A model generated the notes under the pieces. It saw only the letters and a list, made by a program, of their open reading frames with translations. It made no database searches and was not told where the DNA came from. A stretch of DNA of 64,000 bases from Nautilus pompilius (taxonomy: Eukaryota; Mollusca; Cephalopoda; Nautilida; Nautilidae): NCBI GenBank assembly GCA_018389105.1, contig JACATO010000591.1, positions 1,908,501 to 1,972,500 of the forward strand, in the 5' to 3' direction. Positions 20,617 through 33,698 of this stretch are shown here, one piece after another (positions within the stretch are counted from its first letter, which is position 1; each line of letters starts with the position of its first letter). Both the position numbers and the translations under genes were made by a program.

Positions 20617-23600
20617 GTAGGTGGGCCCCGGCTGGTTCCGGGGGCCGGAGACCTCCCACGGTTCTGTCCTCACCTACCTGGCCCTACCTGCCTGCCTGTC
20701 TGATCTACAGCGCTTCCTCACAGGCGCCATCCGTGTCGACGGCAAGGTAGGTGGGCCCCGGCTGGTTCCGGGGGCCGGAGACCACCCCACGGTTCTGTCC
20801 TCACCTACCTGGCCCTACCTGCCTGCCTGTCTGATCTACAGCGCTTCCTCACAGGCGCCATCCGTGTCGACGGCAAGGTAGGTGGGCCCCGGCTGGTTCC
20901 GGGGGCCGGAGACCACCACCCACGGTTCTGTCCTCACCTACCTGTCCCTACCTGGCCCTACCTGCCTGTCTGATCTACAGCGCTTCCTCACAGGCGCCAT
21001 CCGTGTCGACGGCAAGGTAGGTGGTGGGCTGGTTCCGGGGGCCGGAGACCACCACCCACCGTTCTGTCCTCACCTACCTGGCCCTACCTGCCTACCCGCC
21101 TGCCTGTCTGATCTACAGCGCTTCCTCACAGGCGCCATCCGTGGAGTAACACCCGATACACAGTGACCCCTCTGATCTCGCCATATTCCCTAGATGTCTC
21201 TGAGAGGCAGGAAGCCATCTTGACTTACACAAGCCCCCCCCCCCACACACCTATTTTTCTAAAGTAATATTAAATATTAGATGCTGTTTTAAAACCAACG
21301 CCCTGCCTCTCAGAATACTTAATTATACCTACAAAAAACAATTGTAAACATCAAAAGTTTAAATGATCACTTTCACTTTTAATATGTACTGGGTGCTAGT
21401 AATATGTTGTTTTTTTTAAATTTTTTCCCTTTAAACCAGCAGAAAACAATGAATCTCTCTCCTTTAAAAAAAAAAGATGTTTTGGTTTGTTAAAAATGTA
21501 CAGGTGAGCATTTTTTATGGTGAATCTATTTCTTGTTGTTGCTCAGAGAGGTAGGACTTGAAAGAACACCTTTTAGAAATCATTCCCATAATGCTCTGCA
21601 ACAAGCTGGCAAGGCTGCTCGACATTAGCTGAACTCTGCAGAAGAGATGTTTGCTGAAAGACGTGCTAGGTTTGATGGTGTACATTCTGGATGCTCACTA
21701 TGGCTGTCATAATCCTGGCATCTGAAAAGGCAGACTCTGGGGATTATGGCAATGTATGGGCCCCTCACCACTTGGCATTGTGGGGGATATTTTCTTTGTT
21801 AACTGCAGATAGAAATTTGTTTAAGATTTTATACACTACCATACAAATCCATATTGCTTGCTAAATATGAAGGAACTCTATTTATTAAATACTACAATAA
21901 ACAACCTGTTATCTGACCTAATGGAGGCTGGGGGTGGCTGGATTCCTGGATGGACTGTTTTTGGACAGGTGTTGCTGCCTATCCAACAGCTTCCTTCTTG
22001 TTCTTTCTTTTCTTTGGATTGCTCACCAAGCTCCTGTAAGTATTATCAGACGACACACTGCAAGGATAATTATTATCACTGATAAAAATTACAAGCAAGA
22101 GAGAATATAACGATCAACAACCAAGAAGTGTAAAGGATGCTAACCATCTGACAAGAAGCTCAGCAGATACAGTGCCTCTGGTGACTGACTCATGAACTAC
22201 AAAGGTTGGATAACGGAAAATGAACCGATCTCGGCTTATATTGGAAAAGTTGAATAACTGGACAGGTCGGCTATCTGGAGGTTGAGTGGCAGGTTGTTTA
22301 GTGTACTACCACTAATAATAATAACTGAACTGTTCATGGAGTTTTTTTATTTTTGTTTGGTATTTCCTTTAAAAAACTGTCTTATTTTCAGCTACAGATA
22401 TGGGACACTGCTGGTCAAGAAAGGTTCAGAACTATAACTCAGAGTTATTATCGAAGTGCCAATGGTGTGATTATTGCTTATGATGTCACTAAACGATCCA
22501 CGTTTGAAAATATTCCCCGGTGGTTAGAAGATATTAAAAAATATGCAGGCTCAAGTATAGTTCAGTTAATTTTAGGTAAGTATCAGTTTTCTTATTTTCT
22601 TCTTGTGTAACTCGGAGATTTTGAAATTCAGGGGTTGACATTTCCACAAATCCAATCTCTATGTGGAAGAGAGTTCAGCAAGACAGCCTTGTCTTCATGC
22701 TCTAGAAAAGAGAATGAATAAAAGAGGAAATACCTGATGATTAATTGCATGTGTGTGGGTTGAACAATTTAAGAGTCTATACATGGTGATGACTTACTAC
22801 GAAAGAGCTCTCTCTCTATTTCCATGACTTGCTTTGCAGTCATGTTAAAACTCTACTGACCAATTTAATTAACTGTCTTGTTTTTTATGCCATAGACTAA
22901 TGATGTAATACACAGGTTGTGTTGAATGATACAAACATGGAATATTGGTGGTTCAATTAAGTTAAGCAAATCATCAACATGCACAACCACTGATGTTCAC
23001 TCTTTTGCATTAGGCTGTTCTGTGTGGGCTTTCCAAAAAAATGTTTCTCCCACTAATCAGAAACTCAGAAGCAGAGGTAGCAGCTTCTGACTTTGAGCAT
23101 TGTAAAGGCTGAAGACAAATTTGAGCAAAGTGTGAGATTTCCATTTGTGTATGAAGGGAGGTGGACCACTAAAAGAAGTTTTTTTCTGCTTATGTTTGCA
23201 TTTGCCCAATCAGAACTGCAAATGTCCAGATAGCGGTAACACTTTGGCAGCAGTTTGTCTATTTCTCTTGGATATCCTGGGCAGGTTGGGAAACTACTTC
23301 TTTTTTTCAACCAGAATTGAGAAAACGCAAAAGTTGACTATTCTTCCGCTAGGCGTGGTCTTGAGAGGCAATTACTCATCAGAAGTACTTACTGGCATAT
23401 TCTATTTTTAATGCTGATTTATATTGATAACCATCTGTTGGGCCATGGACCCATAATCAGGATGACATGAGACAGCAAAATGCTTTATTTTATTGCTTAA
23501 CCTTTATGAAAAGTACATACACCTGTATAATTATTAGGAGTGGGTATTGATCCTGGCAGAGTAGTCCTGTAAATATCTGTTTCCAAGGTTTTGCAGGCTG

Positions 23601-26600
23601 TAAGCAGACATACGTATACAGGCTCCCTATGACCAACAGAAACACACATTTATGAGCTTACTCTGTTAGGACCAGTACCCAACCCAGCCCCCGTAACTAT
23701 TTAGGTGTACTCAAAGGGTTAAAAATGGAACATCTATCTGTTGAATTGAAGAAGTTCAAAATAAGAACAGTCTGCTTATGTGCTGGCATGGACTCCTCGT
23801 GGCCCACTGCTGATGTTTGGTACAGTGTCCTGTGTTACTCAGCACTGGCGGTGGTGGTCGCCAGCCTGCTGGGGATGTCTTGGGGAAGCAATGTACTTGG
23901 TGATTAAATAACAATAGTGACATTTAATCTTGTCATTGTGTCTTGTACAGATTTGTGTGCGCACATCTTTTTGAGCCGTATCCTTTTTTCAAGTAGTGGA
24001 TAAACAGGCATGAACACATTTTAGGTTTGATTCTGTTCTGCACCCCAAGTGCTGTGATCTGCACAGTTTGTGTTGATATTCGGCCACCATTACTTCACCT
24101 GTGTGTCTGATGCCTTAACTCTATTACTACCATACCTGCAAGGTTTATTTCGCTCATTTGGGTTGTCTTGTGTTCTAGTTTCATCAAAAGCTGATAGATA
24201 ACAGGTAAAACTTAATTGTAATACTTCTGTTTTCCCCTGTGACACTTCTGAACATTTGCAGTTGCCATTTACATAATAGAAACAGAAACAAGAAGCTTTT
24301 TGAATCTGACCTCTGTTCATGACCTTGTAGTTACTGGGGATGTGCTGGCTTTGATGTTCGCCACTAACGATCTCTGTTTTCTTTGTCTATGAGAGAAATA
24401 CTCTTCAGCATGCTTTAAATACGTCATATGAAAAATTTTAGATGAAGATAAGAAATGCTGATCATTCTTTGTTTGGGTCATGTTTGCCAAGTGTGGTGCA
24501 GAGCGATATTGTATAGCCAGAATTTTGGCTAAACTGAAGGTGGTGCATTGGCTCTAATTGTTGTCCATGCTCCAATCAATACCTATACCTCACTTCAGCC
24601 AAAAAGAATTGTAAAAAAAAATCAGTCCATTTGTCTGCATTTGCAAATATCCCCAGGTGCATAAATATCATCTACCAAAGAATTCACTTTGTAGACATGC
24701 AGACACGAAAATCAGAAATCTGCTGAAAGCAGATATAGCTGACTTCAAAGTCATTTTCACCATTGAAGTTTCTATGCCAGAAATAAATATAGATTGTTTA
24801 TTTAGAATGTTTTTTTGTGTTCCCACAGTGATCATGTGTGCATCTCATTGTTAATGATCACACAATGCTTTGTATTTAAGTGATTGTGTCAGATCCTTGC
24901 TTGCTGCACTTTAATTGTATTATTGGGTCTGCTATAACACCAATTATTTTCACGTTCACTTGAAATTCTTGTAGAAATCATGTCTGTAGAAGAATTAGAA
25001 TTTCAAAGACAGAGTACAATGACTTCCTTGTTTCCATCCCTTCTGATGTTCTTGTCTCTGAAAACCATAAATTATTGTGGCAGCAATTTTTTTTCTTTTC
25101 TTGTTTAATCTTTCTCTCTAATATAAGAAAAAATTAAACAAAAATGACTCTGTGGCCTGGCTAATGCCTAAATAGTCAGGGTTAAATTCATATATTAATC
25201 CTTAATCCTAAGTAAATTTGGAGAACTTTCACATTTATGTGCACCTCATATGCTGAGAATGTCAGCAGATAACGAAGGCATTTAAATTCTGAACTGTATG
25301 TCTTATATATAAATCACCAGTCAGACCTAATTACATCTTATTTTTACTTTCATTTTCATCAGCTATGAAGGACTATTTATTTATATAATAAAAATTACAT
25401 TTTAGATAGTTTTGTCAGTATATTTTTAAAGTTACAACTAATTACTTAAAATAAATAGTCCAAGCCTGTAATTTGAATTCATTTCATGTTGCTTGACAGC
25501 TTTATCAAGGAGTCCAGGGTTAGTTGTGACAGAAATTAACTTTTCCTAATCTCTTGGGAAAATTGTGCTAAATGAAAACTTCCTACTTTCTAGAATTTTA
25601 AGATATTTAAACTGGACAATTGTACTGTTAACAGTTGTGATAATAGAAGATCTAGTGTCCTGGAGATTTCCTACTAGCTTATATCTCATTGCCCAACCCT
25701 GGCCACCGGTTCTTGTGTACCTCTGGGAATGGCCTGTCAGTCTGTCTATGTCAGTTCCCTCTATATACACTCAGCTGATACTGTACCCTGTAAATGCCAT
25801 GCACTGTTTATTTTGGATTATGTTTCTTTAGCTTCTTTCATTGGCTAAGCAATTGAATTACAGATTACAGTACAACAGATGTAAACAAACACACAAATAA
25901 AACATTTAAAACCACCATAATTACATATACTTTAACCTTGACCTTGGATTTTGCATATCATAACTGGGAATGTGTTACTGGTGTGTCCTGAACAAATTAA
26001 GGTATCCAAATGCCCTAAGATTCTTCTTGATTATAAATAAGAGGACTCTTACAAGGGAAGAGACTGGAACAGGAGAGCAAGAAAAGCCATACATATGACA
26101 CCAAACAGTCCAGACCTAATTACTGTTTGTGATTGGAAATACAGAAACAGTATGTGTTTTACAATCTCATCTTTGGAGAATGCATTACTTTGCTTCTTGA
26201 TTGCCCTATACATATGTAAGCATTTCGACGACTGTCTTCACATATATCTATGTAAACTAACCCTGTCATGATAACTCTGTTGCGCAGTTCCTAATTCTTA
26301 CCAGTTGGAATGTGGTGAGGTGCGCTGTATTTTTGAAGTTCTCTTAGCTTTGCAATGTTGGAAATTGAAACCTCTATTTTGATACTAGTCCGTTTAACCC
26401 TGTGGATTGTGTATGAACCTTTATTTGGTTTAATTACAGAACTGAATAAGCTTCATGGATTATGTGTGATACACATTGGATTTATAAGTAATTTTCTATG
26501 CTTACATGGATGTCATTTCTTGTACTTGAGAAATTTAGAAAGAAAACCTGTAGGTAAAATTGCACCAGAACAAACCAATCAAATCAGGTGAGTTACCGTT

Positions 26601-29600
26601 GCTTGCATGCACAAGGCAGTCAGTTCTAAGATGAAGTTTAAAAACACTGTTCAGGTGATAGATAGTGTTCAGGTAAATTAATGCTGCCTGAGGAAAGAAA
26701 GATGGATAAAGAAGTGCTATACTTTGAAATATTTAAAAAATTGAGGTGTGCTCGATAGAAATGAATTACCGAGGAACAACATCTGTATTTTGCTCGGTTT
26801 GTAGCAGAGGTTTTTTTGAGTTTGAATTGTGGAAAAAACAACAATGCTTTCAGTCACTAGAGCATATTAATCTAATATTTCATCTTTAGCAAATATTTGT
26901 TACAGTTTTCTAATATACTTAGGCTAAGCTGTTTTTTTGTTTTTAATGGTCTGGCTCATTAGTGGGACTACTCACAACTCACTAGTTTTCATTTTGAAAA
27001 CAACAGGTGTTTCATTTGCAAGGTATTTATTGTTTAGGAGAAATGAGGATATGATTAGGTTTGACAATTTTATCAGTTCGCTGTCTGTTGTATGGAGCAT
27101 TTAGGTATTGTCAGAAATCTGCCGATAAAGTATATCCTCTGCCAGCACTTATGCTAATGGTCAGTGTCAAGAAAACAGAATTGTAAATTATTACATGAAT
27201 GAATAATTAATTGGATGCGTGTACTTTCACTTTTAGGCTTTGTGCTTAGTGAAGGAGAGTTGTGGGTCTACATTAAAATTCTTTCGTTTCCTTTTCTGCT
27301 AAATAAATAGAGGAAAACTCCTCTTTTTTTCTTTTTACAATTAGCTGTGAATAAACTCATTTTAGTTAAAAATGTAGGAGGAAACTGGAGCACTCCCAGT
27401 GAGCCCCACGTGACCAGGTGATGAAGAATAAGAAGCTGAGAATCCACCATTGCACCACTCTTTCTTAGCTTAGTGGAAGCTAAAACTCTGAGGAGTGCAG
27501 GACATCTGTATTCTCTTGATTTTTCCTTGAATTCTTAACGTGGGAAGCATTTTTCTATTGTTTGGCTTCCATAGAAATCTTGCAGTCAAAGACGTTTCTT
27601 TGTGCTGAAATTAAGGAAGCCTTGGCATTACAGACCAGCATATTTTTCTTAGTTTAAAAGATCATGGTGCAATAGTATTTGGGTCTTAGAGTCATTTTAG
27701 AAGTGAGAATTAAGAAGCTATATAGATGAAATGTAGCTTGGTATTGTGCAAACCTATGAAACCTAAGTACTAAGCACAACTGTAACACACAAAGTTGGTT
27801 GTGATCTTGACAGGAGAGCTACAGCAGCACTATAAAACTTTTGTTTAAATTTATCAAAATTACATTGAAATTAACATATAAGTAAGTTATCTAAAAAATG
27901 CTTGCAGTGATGAGTTAAACATAGTTATTACCTACATAATGGACTCTAGTGTGCTTGTAAGGTATTTTATGGATTTAGCATCTCAACATCACAGTTATGC
28001 AGTTTAAGAATACACAATAATCAAATAAATACTTGACAGTATAACAGTAATACAAAATTAATGATTTACGTTTTCCCAAAATCCAATTAATAAAGTGAAA
28101 ATAGTTACCATTTGTTAAAACCTAATTAAATTGTACCTGTCTTCAGTGGCTACTTCAGTTAATATTAGCTAATTTCAATCACAAGCAGTAGTAATATTGA
28201 ATTTCCATACCTGCCTATAGTTAGTACTGATTGTAAAACTATATGGTTGTATAAAGTATTTCATAATGGTTCCTAACATACCTTTAATAGCATTGTTACT
28301 ACATATAACTGAACTAGCCATAGTCAGTCTTTTGCAGAAGGGCAGAAAGTTATTCAGCATATAGTTTCCAATCTTTCAAACCAACTATCTATAGCATTTT
28401 AAAATGAGTTAACAGTGCCACATCTAGCTACTTCACAAGGAAGTCTATTCTGTGTATGCTATTCTGTTTCTAAAAGACTTATGGATATCCAGCCTATTAT
28501 GATGTTTATGAAGTTTTATCTTATGTCCCCTTGTGTTCTGGGAGTCTAAGATGTTCCTTATCTTTTCAAAATTTTAATGACTAAATTAAATTCTCATTAA
28601 CTATGGTATGCCAGACGAACAAATTTGATTTGTTTCAGTTGCTCTATAATTATGCTGTGTCATATGTCAAATAATTTTGTAAAATGCCTTTGCTTTCTCT
28701 CCAGTCTGGCAAACAAACTGCATTCTCTAAATGGGGTCTGATGAAAGCTTTAGCTTGGTGTCTTTGTTCTAGTTGTCCTGTTCAACAAACCAAGTATTGT
28801 GTTCATCCTCTGTGATTATCTCATTGTATGTTGTTCTAAAAGTTATTCCTAAAGCTTGCCAATAGCCACCATTTTCAACAGAACATTACAGTAACTTGTA
28901 AGGATGCTTACAGTTAGCACACCCATATGAATATATTATGCATTTGATGCTTAATAGATTATTTTAAAATGTGTAAGTCTTTCTGAAGTTTACCAACCTA
29001 CAGCCTAATGTTAACCCTGCCAAAAATCTCTCTGCCACTGATTATTGCTTTTTTTAATTATAACTATTGTGACTTTCCGTATAGGGCACTGCTTGCTCTC
29101 TCTCTCTCTCTTTCAACCATGATGTTTAAACAGCAAGAACTATGAAAAGGGATTATTTACTGACATACCGAGGGACTATTTTTTTTTGATGTGGGAGGAA
29201 ACCTATATGGCTGGCTAGTGAAGAGCAAGAAAAAACTCATGCCATGGACATATGCTGAGCCACTCTTGACCAAAATTCGACTACTGCACCATTCCCTATA
29301 AAGGAGTATAGTAATATAATTAGTTTTTGCAGTAGTATCAGGAATTCCATTAGAGAGTGAAAAACAGTAACAAAAAGAAAAAAAAACCAGAGATGTGCAA
29401 AGCATTTAATAACATGGTAGTGGATCACTGATAGGCTGCAAGACATTAATGTGCAGGTGGTGCTTGAGACGAGGAAGACCATACTTGGATTCAGATGTTT
29501 GTGTATACGGGAATGGGACCTGCACCATGATCAAAATCATAGACTGAGCCGTCTTTTGATTATACGTGTCACTAGAAAATTTATTAACTTTCTAAGTTTA

Positions 29601-32600
29601 AAAATCAAAATTTCTATATAAACTGGATTTAGTAACTGAACCCAGGCCACAATGGACTTAAAGTGTAACTACTTCATTTTTGAATTAGCAGCTAAAACCT
29701 AAGATCCAGGTACCATGATGGTTAGCTGGAATGAGTCCAAAACTCTTCTCCATGGAAAGAAAAACAAAAGTGAGCACACAGAGAGAAAAGTATTCACAGA
29801 TGGTTTCCTGGCTCGAAACTTCTTCAGCGTTCCTCCGTGACCAGAACCCACCTTGTGGTTGTTCATCTGTTACTTTAGCCTTTCTACTCTAGGAAATTTT
29901 GCTTTGTTTTTATTGAAGTAAAATGATAACTTTTCAACTGGAAATTGTATAACTTCAAATTTCAGGTTTGCAAAATTTTATAAATCCAAAGGGCCATAGA
30001 AAAACGTTTTGAGAGAAGACAAGTTTGCTATGCCGGTGATTTGTTCCACACACACACACACACACACATATACATACATGTATATGAATGTGCTGCTCAG
30101 GTACCCTAACACCAGCTTTGACATCCTTAAAGGATTGGTGGAAATGGAATTTTATATTCTAAAAAAAAAAAAATAATCATAAATGACATAGATATGCTGT
30201 GTTGTATCTTATGAATCACAGGTGTTATTATTACCTTCTTTAAATATATTTTTTTTAAAAAAATGATGAAAACCTTTCTGGAATTTATATCATTAGATGT
30301 ATACAATACTTTGCTATGTAAATGGCAGCTATGCAGTGTGTGTGTGTGTCGCCATGTCACACAGCTGTTCTCTGTCACTGACATAACTTACAACTGTCAC
30401 CTGTCTTTCCAAATCACAAATTTTTTTTTGCTGTCAATGGGAGCAGACAGCATAAACTTATAAGCTGCTTGAATGCCACTGAGCTGTTTGTCAGTCTTGT
30501 TAAAAACGTGTTATCATACCACCATTGGGTGCCTTATTTTGAAACAATGGCACGGGGCTTGATTTCCATTCGAAAAAGCATCTAAAAAACCAAGACACAC
30601 TTTTTTTTGTCGTCGTTTTCACTAGATTTTACAATATTTCATGATCTTAGAAACCAAAATAACTTTTTCTTTTTTTTTTTTAAAGTTAAGTTTTAATTTT
30701 ATTTTCAACACATTCTAATTTGCAGTTCATCAAAATAGATAATTATAGTAAACTTTAACCCTTTGGGGAGTGTGGCTGTGTATTTATGGGAAGTGGTTGC
30801 TGATTCTGAGAACACATATAGGATAGGCTTCACTGCGCTGCATTCTCAAGTTGACCTTTTAGTACATTTAGTTTAGATTTGAATAGCTACCTCAGAAACA
30901 ATAAAAAGGAAATTCGAAACAGGCTTTATGATAGCCTACAGCTGAATCAGAACACGGAATCATGGGAAAAGTGACACTCCAAAAATCATCAAATAATGAG
31001 TGAAGTGATATGTAACTAGTAAAATAGTGTAGCATGTTAACATTAAATTGATTAAAAAATTGATCTGTTATGAGAAGAAGAAAAAACAGATAAAATCAAA
31101 ATGCTTCCACACACAAACGTAAAGAAAACTGTTCTTTTTTGTAGGCTGAATACCGCCATGACAACAATGGCTCATTCAGTGGTGGTGTTGGCAGTGTCTT
31201 CAGTGGAGTACATTTGTTTTGCATTGTTGTAATTAACTACAAATGAATTTTTGTTTTCCATTGTACTCTGTTGTTTTTGTTGACACATGCGCACACTTTA
31301 ATTAATGGTTAATCCTGTTGCAGGGAACAAGAGAGACTTAGAGCAGCTAAGGGAGGTAACTGTAGCTGAAGCAAAGTCATATGCCCAGCATCATGGCATG
31401 TTGGCTTCCGTGGAAACCAGCGCAAAAGAAAATATGAATGTTGATGAGGCATTCCTGAAAATAGCAATGGTGAGTACAACAAAAATAGAATGAAAGTAGA
31501 CAGCCAAAACACTCCCAATCTTTATTATACTGTTTAGCTGGCTGAATTTCTTAAAACATGTAGGGAAACAATTTCTGCAAATATGAGCATTTACTGTAAT
31601 TAAATATTTTTAATGCAACACAAATAAATGTCAAGTTTGTATGTTTCTTATTCTTTTTTTTTTGTGTTGCTGCTTTTTCTGAGTAGCGTTTAAAGAAACA
31701 GTCATCGTTGACCAGTGTCTGTACAGAACTGTACTTGTCTTGGTAGAATATTTCATTTTCCCCTTGTACAATACTTGGTGCAGTGTTGAGAAATAAATGG
31801 TATTCCTTTATTTACAGCACGTGTTATTACTGTATTTACTGAAGTAAGTCAAAGCTTGTATTTTCCATGAATGTTTTTTTTTTTAAATATTTTTTTTTTT
31901 AAATTCTTTGTACCAACTGTGGTCTATTTACATCCAATTACCCTTCAGATCTGTACTACTTGGCACTAGTTAAGCTATAGGGCCGCATTACATGGTAACT
32001 TCCTGATTAATGTAACCCTTTGTGACAATAAATCTGTGTATCGCCTCAGTTCAGGACCAATACTAACTAGTGCCTCTAGGCTTGGATAGTATAAGTAAAG
32101 TAAAATCTGACATGGTATACAGAGGGTTAAATTAGAGTACTTACATTATCTCCCTTTTCAAATATGTTGAGATAGATGGAAGCAGTTCATTTGACATCTA
32201 TCCTTTTGCTAATAACTTTTTAAAATTATGAAATTTTTGGATCATTATTTTAATAAATCTTTCTATTTATTCAAAATAGTTAATTAGAATTTAATTCAGT
32301 TTAGTTGATGTGCTGATAATAACAGTTTGTTGAAAGCTAGCACATAGAGTAGAAAAATATTTATAAGGGGTGGCATTCAAATGAATCTGGGATGAAATAG
32401 AATCATTGGTGGTGTCTGACCTGGTTTCATTTGAACCTTCCTCTCAGTATCATGGCTGTCTTCGAGCTGCCACTTACATTTCTTAACTTTACTCGTTCAT
32501 AGAACCTTTACTTCCCTAAAAGGTTGTTATAAGCCAGCATAAATATCTGGCCTAATTTTCTTATCCATTTTAATTAGCTTATACTCTAAATATCTAAAGT

Positions 32601-33698
32601 CTAGAAGCATTGTAAACATAAGGTATAATACAAAATGACCAAACTGGTTTCTGTTTCTACCAGACATGCCATGCTTATTAAGTCAGAGGTCACTGATATT
32701 GCTGGGAAAAATATTGGTAAGTCAGCAGCATCAGCAGGGATCATATAGATTTGGGATTTTACCTAAAGTATACCTTATGAAAAATTCATTTTGATGGTTT
32801 TCAGTATCTTATTCATGAATAACTGATATAACTCCCTTGACCATCCGTAATCATTATAGTTTTAGAATCAGAATTAAAGGAAGAGTTTTGGAAGATGAGA
32901 TAAAGGGGCATGGGACATCATTCCTTTGCAATATCAACAAATGATGACGAGGGGTCATGTTCTTTTCTTTGATTAAGGGTATGGCTCTGTGTTGTACTCA
33001 GGAACGAAAGATGGATACAGAAAACTAATACACTGCAGTCTCATAATAGATTTTTAGTTTTAACTAAAATACAAAAATGAAAAAGAAAAACTCATAAATA
33101 CATCTATACTTAAAAGTAGTAACATAATCAAAGTTAATGAAGACTACAGGGTCCCATATAATTGTTTGACTTATTACCCTAATGACAAGTGGGTTCATCT
33201 TTCTGATAACCCTCTGCTTTTACTGTATCTGCTTCTCTCCATTCCTACTTCTTGGGGGAAGCTCATTGATTATCTATTGAGGGGCTGATGACTGTTACAC
33301 TGCTGCTGCCTGGCTGGCCAGTCTTCTCACCCCACTTGCTGTCCACAGCTCCAGCAATTTTAGAAATTTGGAACCTGTTTGTTCATGTGTCTGTTGTAGA
33401 TTCTTTTGTTTTGCTAGTAAACATCTGAAATGTTTTAATTTTTTCAGCTTTTTTGTGCAGAGTGGGTGAATTTTGAAGATGTTGCATGAACATTTTTTAA
33501 AAAATATTCATAACTTTATTACAGATTTTAAAAAATCTGGTTTTGTTTACTCTCAGCCAAATTTGTTGCCATTTTCTTCTGTTCTAGGAGTTGAAGCAGC
33601 GGTTAGGCCGAGATTCAGCCCTGGATAATGGTTCATCAGGGAAGGTTAAGTTGAACGGTCGGTCGGTGGAGAGTGGTGGTGGTTGCTGCAGGTCGTGA
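20428..33698 (+). CDS. RAB43: RAB43-like small GTPase (4 exons, complete)
   Basis: Rab-family GTPase of the Rab19/43 group, a membrane switch in Golgi and endosomal traffic. Exons 20428-20616, 22392-22575, 31324-31469 and 33588-33698 join in phase (0, 1, 0) to 209 aa; human RAB43 has 212. Motifs: P-loop GDAGVGKT (20-27), switch I STIGVDF with Thr45, WDTAGQE (67-73, Gln72), RAB signature [13 protein letters not shown]4 NKRD (126-129), ETSAKE (155-160), and C-terminal CCRS for double geranylgeranylation. [10 protein letters not shown] favours RAB43 over RAB19. The start codon has A at -3 and G at +4. Intron 1 begins with an array of exon-like cassettes, and intron 2 is nearly 9 kb. No broken motif is seen. 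Confidence 0.95.
20711..20746 (+). CDS. Candidate in-frame cassette exon, copy 1 (unproven)
   Basis: Follows CTGTCTGATCTACAG and precedes GTAGGT. The 36 nt read [12 protein letters not shown] in the frame of exon 1 (phase 0) and would fall between beta2 and beta3 of the GTPase. Inclusion in mRNA is inferred only from splice-site shape. Confidence 0.3.
20842..20877 (+). CDS. Candidate in-frame cassette exon, copy 2 (unproven)
   Basis: Same 36 bases, acceptor and donor as copy 1. No differences seen within the cassette. Confidence 0.28.
20981..21016 (+). CDS. Candidate in-frame cassette exon, copy 3 (unproven)
   Basis: Same cassette. Its donor reads GTAGGTGGTGGGC, a slightly changed downstream context. 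Confidence 0.28.
22392..22575 (+). CDS. RAB43: RAB43-like exon 2: switch II to beta5
   Basis: Begins [20 protein letters not shown] and ends SSIVQLIL plus one base. Acceptor cttattttcag, donor gtaagt. Confidence 0.95.
23497..23722 (+). mobile_element. TTAA-flanked MITE, decayed copy
   Basis: Begins TTAACCTTTATGAAAAGTAC and ends ACTCAAAGGGTTAA. The ends match those of the complete element at 43,808. Confidence 0.45.
27371..27462 (-). mobile_element. SINE-like repeat, degraded
   Basis: AATGTAGGAGGAAACTGG, then CCACGTGACCAGGTGATGAA and AAGAAGCTGAG, in the order seen in the family at 19,881. Confidence 0.4.
29188..29295 (-). mobile_element. SINE-like repeat, GTGGGAGGAAACC box family
   Basis: GATGTGGGAGGAAACCTATA, then TGGCTGGCTAGTGAAGAGCA, ending near AAAATTCGAC, a worn reverse B box. 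Confidence 0.5.
30755..30845 (+). mobile_element. TTAA MITE, left part
   Basis: TTAACCCTTTGGGGAGTG, then TATTTATGGGAAGT and TTCTGA, parallel to the start of the 43,808 element (TTTATGAGAAGTATT and TTCTGAC). No right end was recognised. Confidence 0.4.
31324..31469 (+). CDS. RAB43: RAB43-like exon 3: G4 and G5
   Basis: Starts by completing Gly of [20 protein letters not shown] and contains [19 protein letters not shown]. Acceptor tgttgcag, donor gtgagt. Confidence 0.94.
32011..32130 (+). mobile_element. TTAA-type MITE, decayed copy
   Basis: TGTAACCCTTTGTGACAATA at the left and ATACAGAGGGTTAA at the right. One TTAA has decayed to TGTAA. Lies in RAB43-like intron 3. Confidence 0.45.
32368..32440 (+). 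mobile_element. Hairpin MITE copy (family 1), diverged
   Basis: GGCATTCAAATGAATCTGG, then GATGAAATAGAATCATTGG and CCTGGTTTCATTTGAACC. Same arm-spacer-arm plan as the 17,660 copy. Confidence 0.45.
33588..33698 (+). CDS. RAB43: RAB43-like exon 4: hypervariable tail
   Basis: Acceptor tctgttctag. Encodes [20 protein letters not shown], then a Gly-rich stretch ending CCRS and TGA. The CCxx end is a usual Rab prenylation signal. Confidence 0.92.
   Translation, partial: ELKQRLGRDSALDNGSSGKVKLNGRSVESGGGCCRS

Larger units (their letters stand above)
20617..21145 (+). repeat. 130-139-bp tandem array with exon-like cassettes
   Basis: Units start at 20617, 20747, 20878 and 21017, and the last one is cut short. 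Each full unit begins GTAGGTGGGCCCCGG-like (a copy of the exon 1 donor region) and ends with a pyrimidine/CTACAG acceptor, 36 open bases ending GACGGCAAG, and the next GTAGGT. The fourth 36-base copy loses its 3' half and its donor. Confidence 0.92.
22576..31323. other. RAB43-like intron 2
   Basis: A long AT-rich intron with SINE-like pieces (27,371; 29,188), TTAA MITEs (23,497; 30,755), (CT)n at about 29,094 and (CA)n at about 30,050. I see no further coding exon; the ORFs inside it are short and lack coding features. Confidence 0.7.

Noticed and set aside
20314-20673. 119-codon minus-strand ORF over RAB43-like exon 1
   Set aside because: It is the shadow of a GC-rich coding exon and promoter and has no domain or start context.
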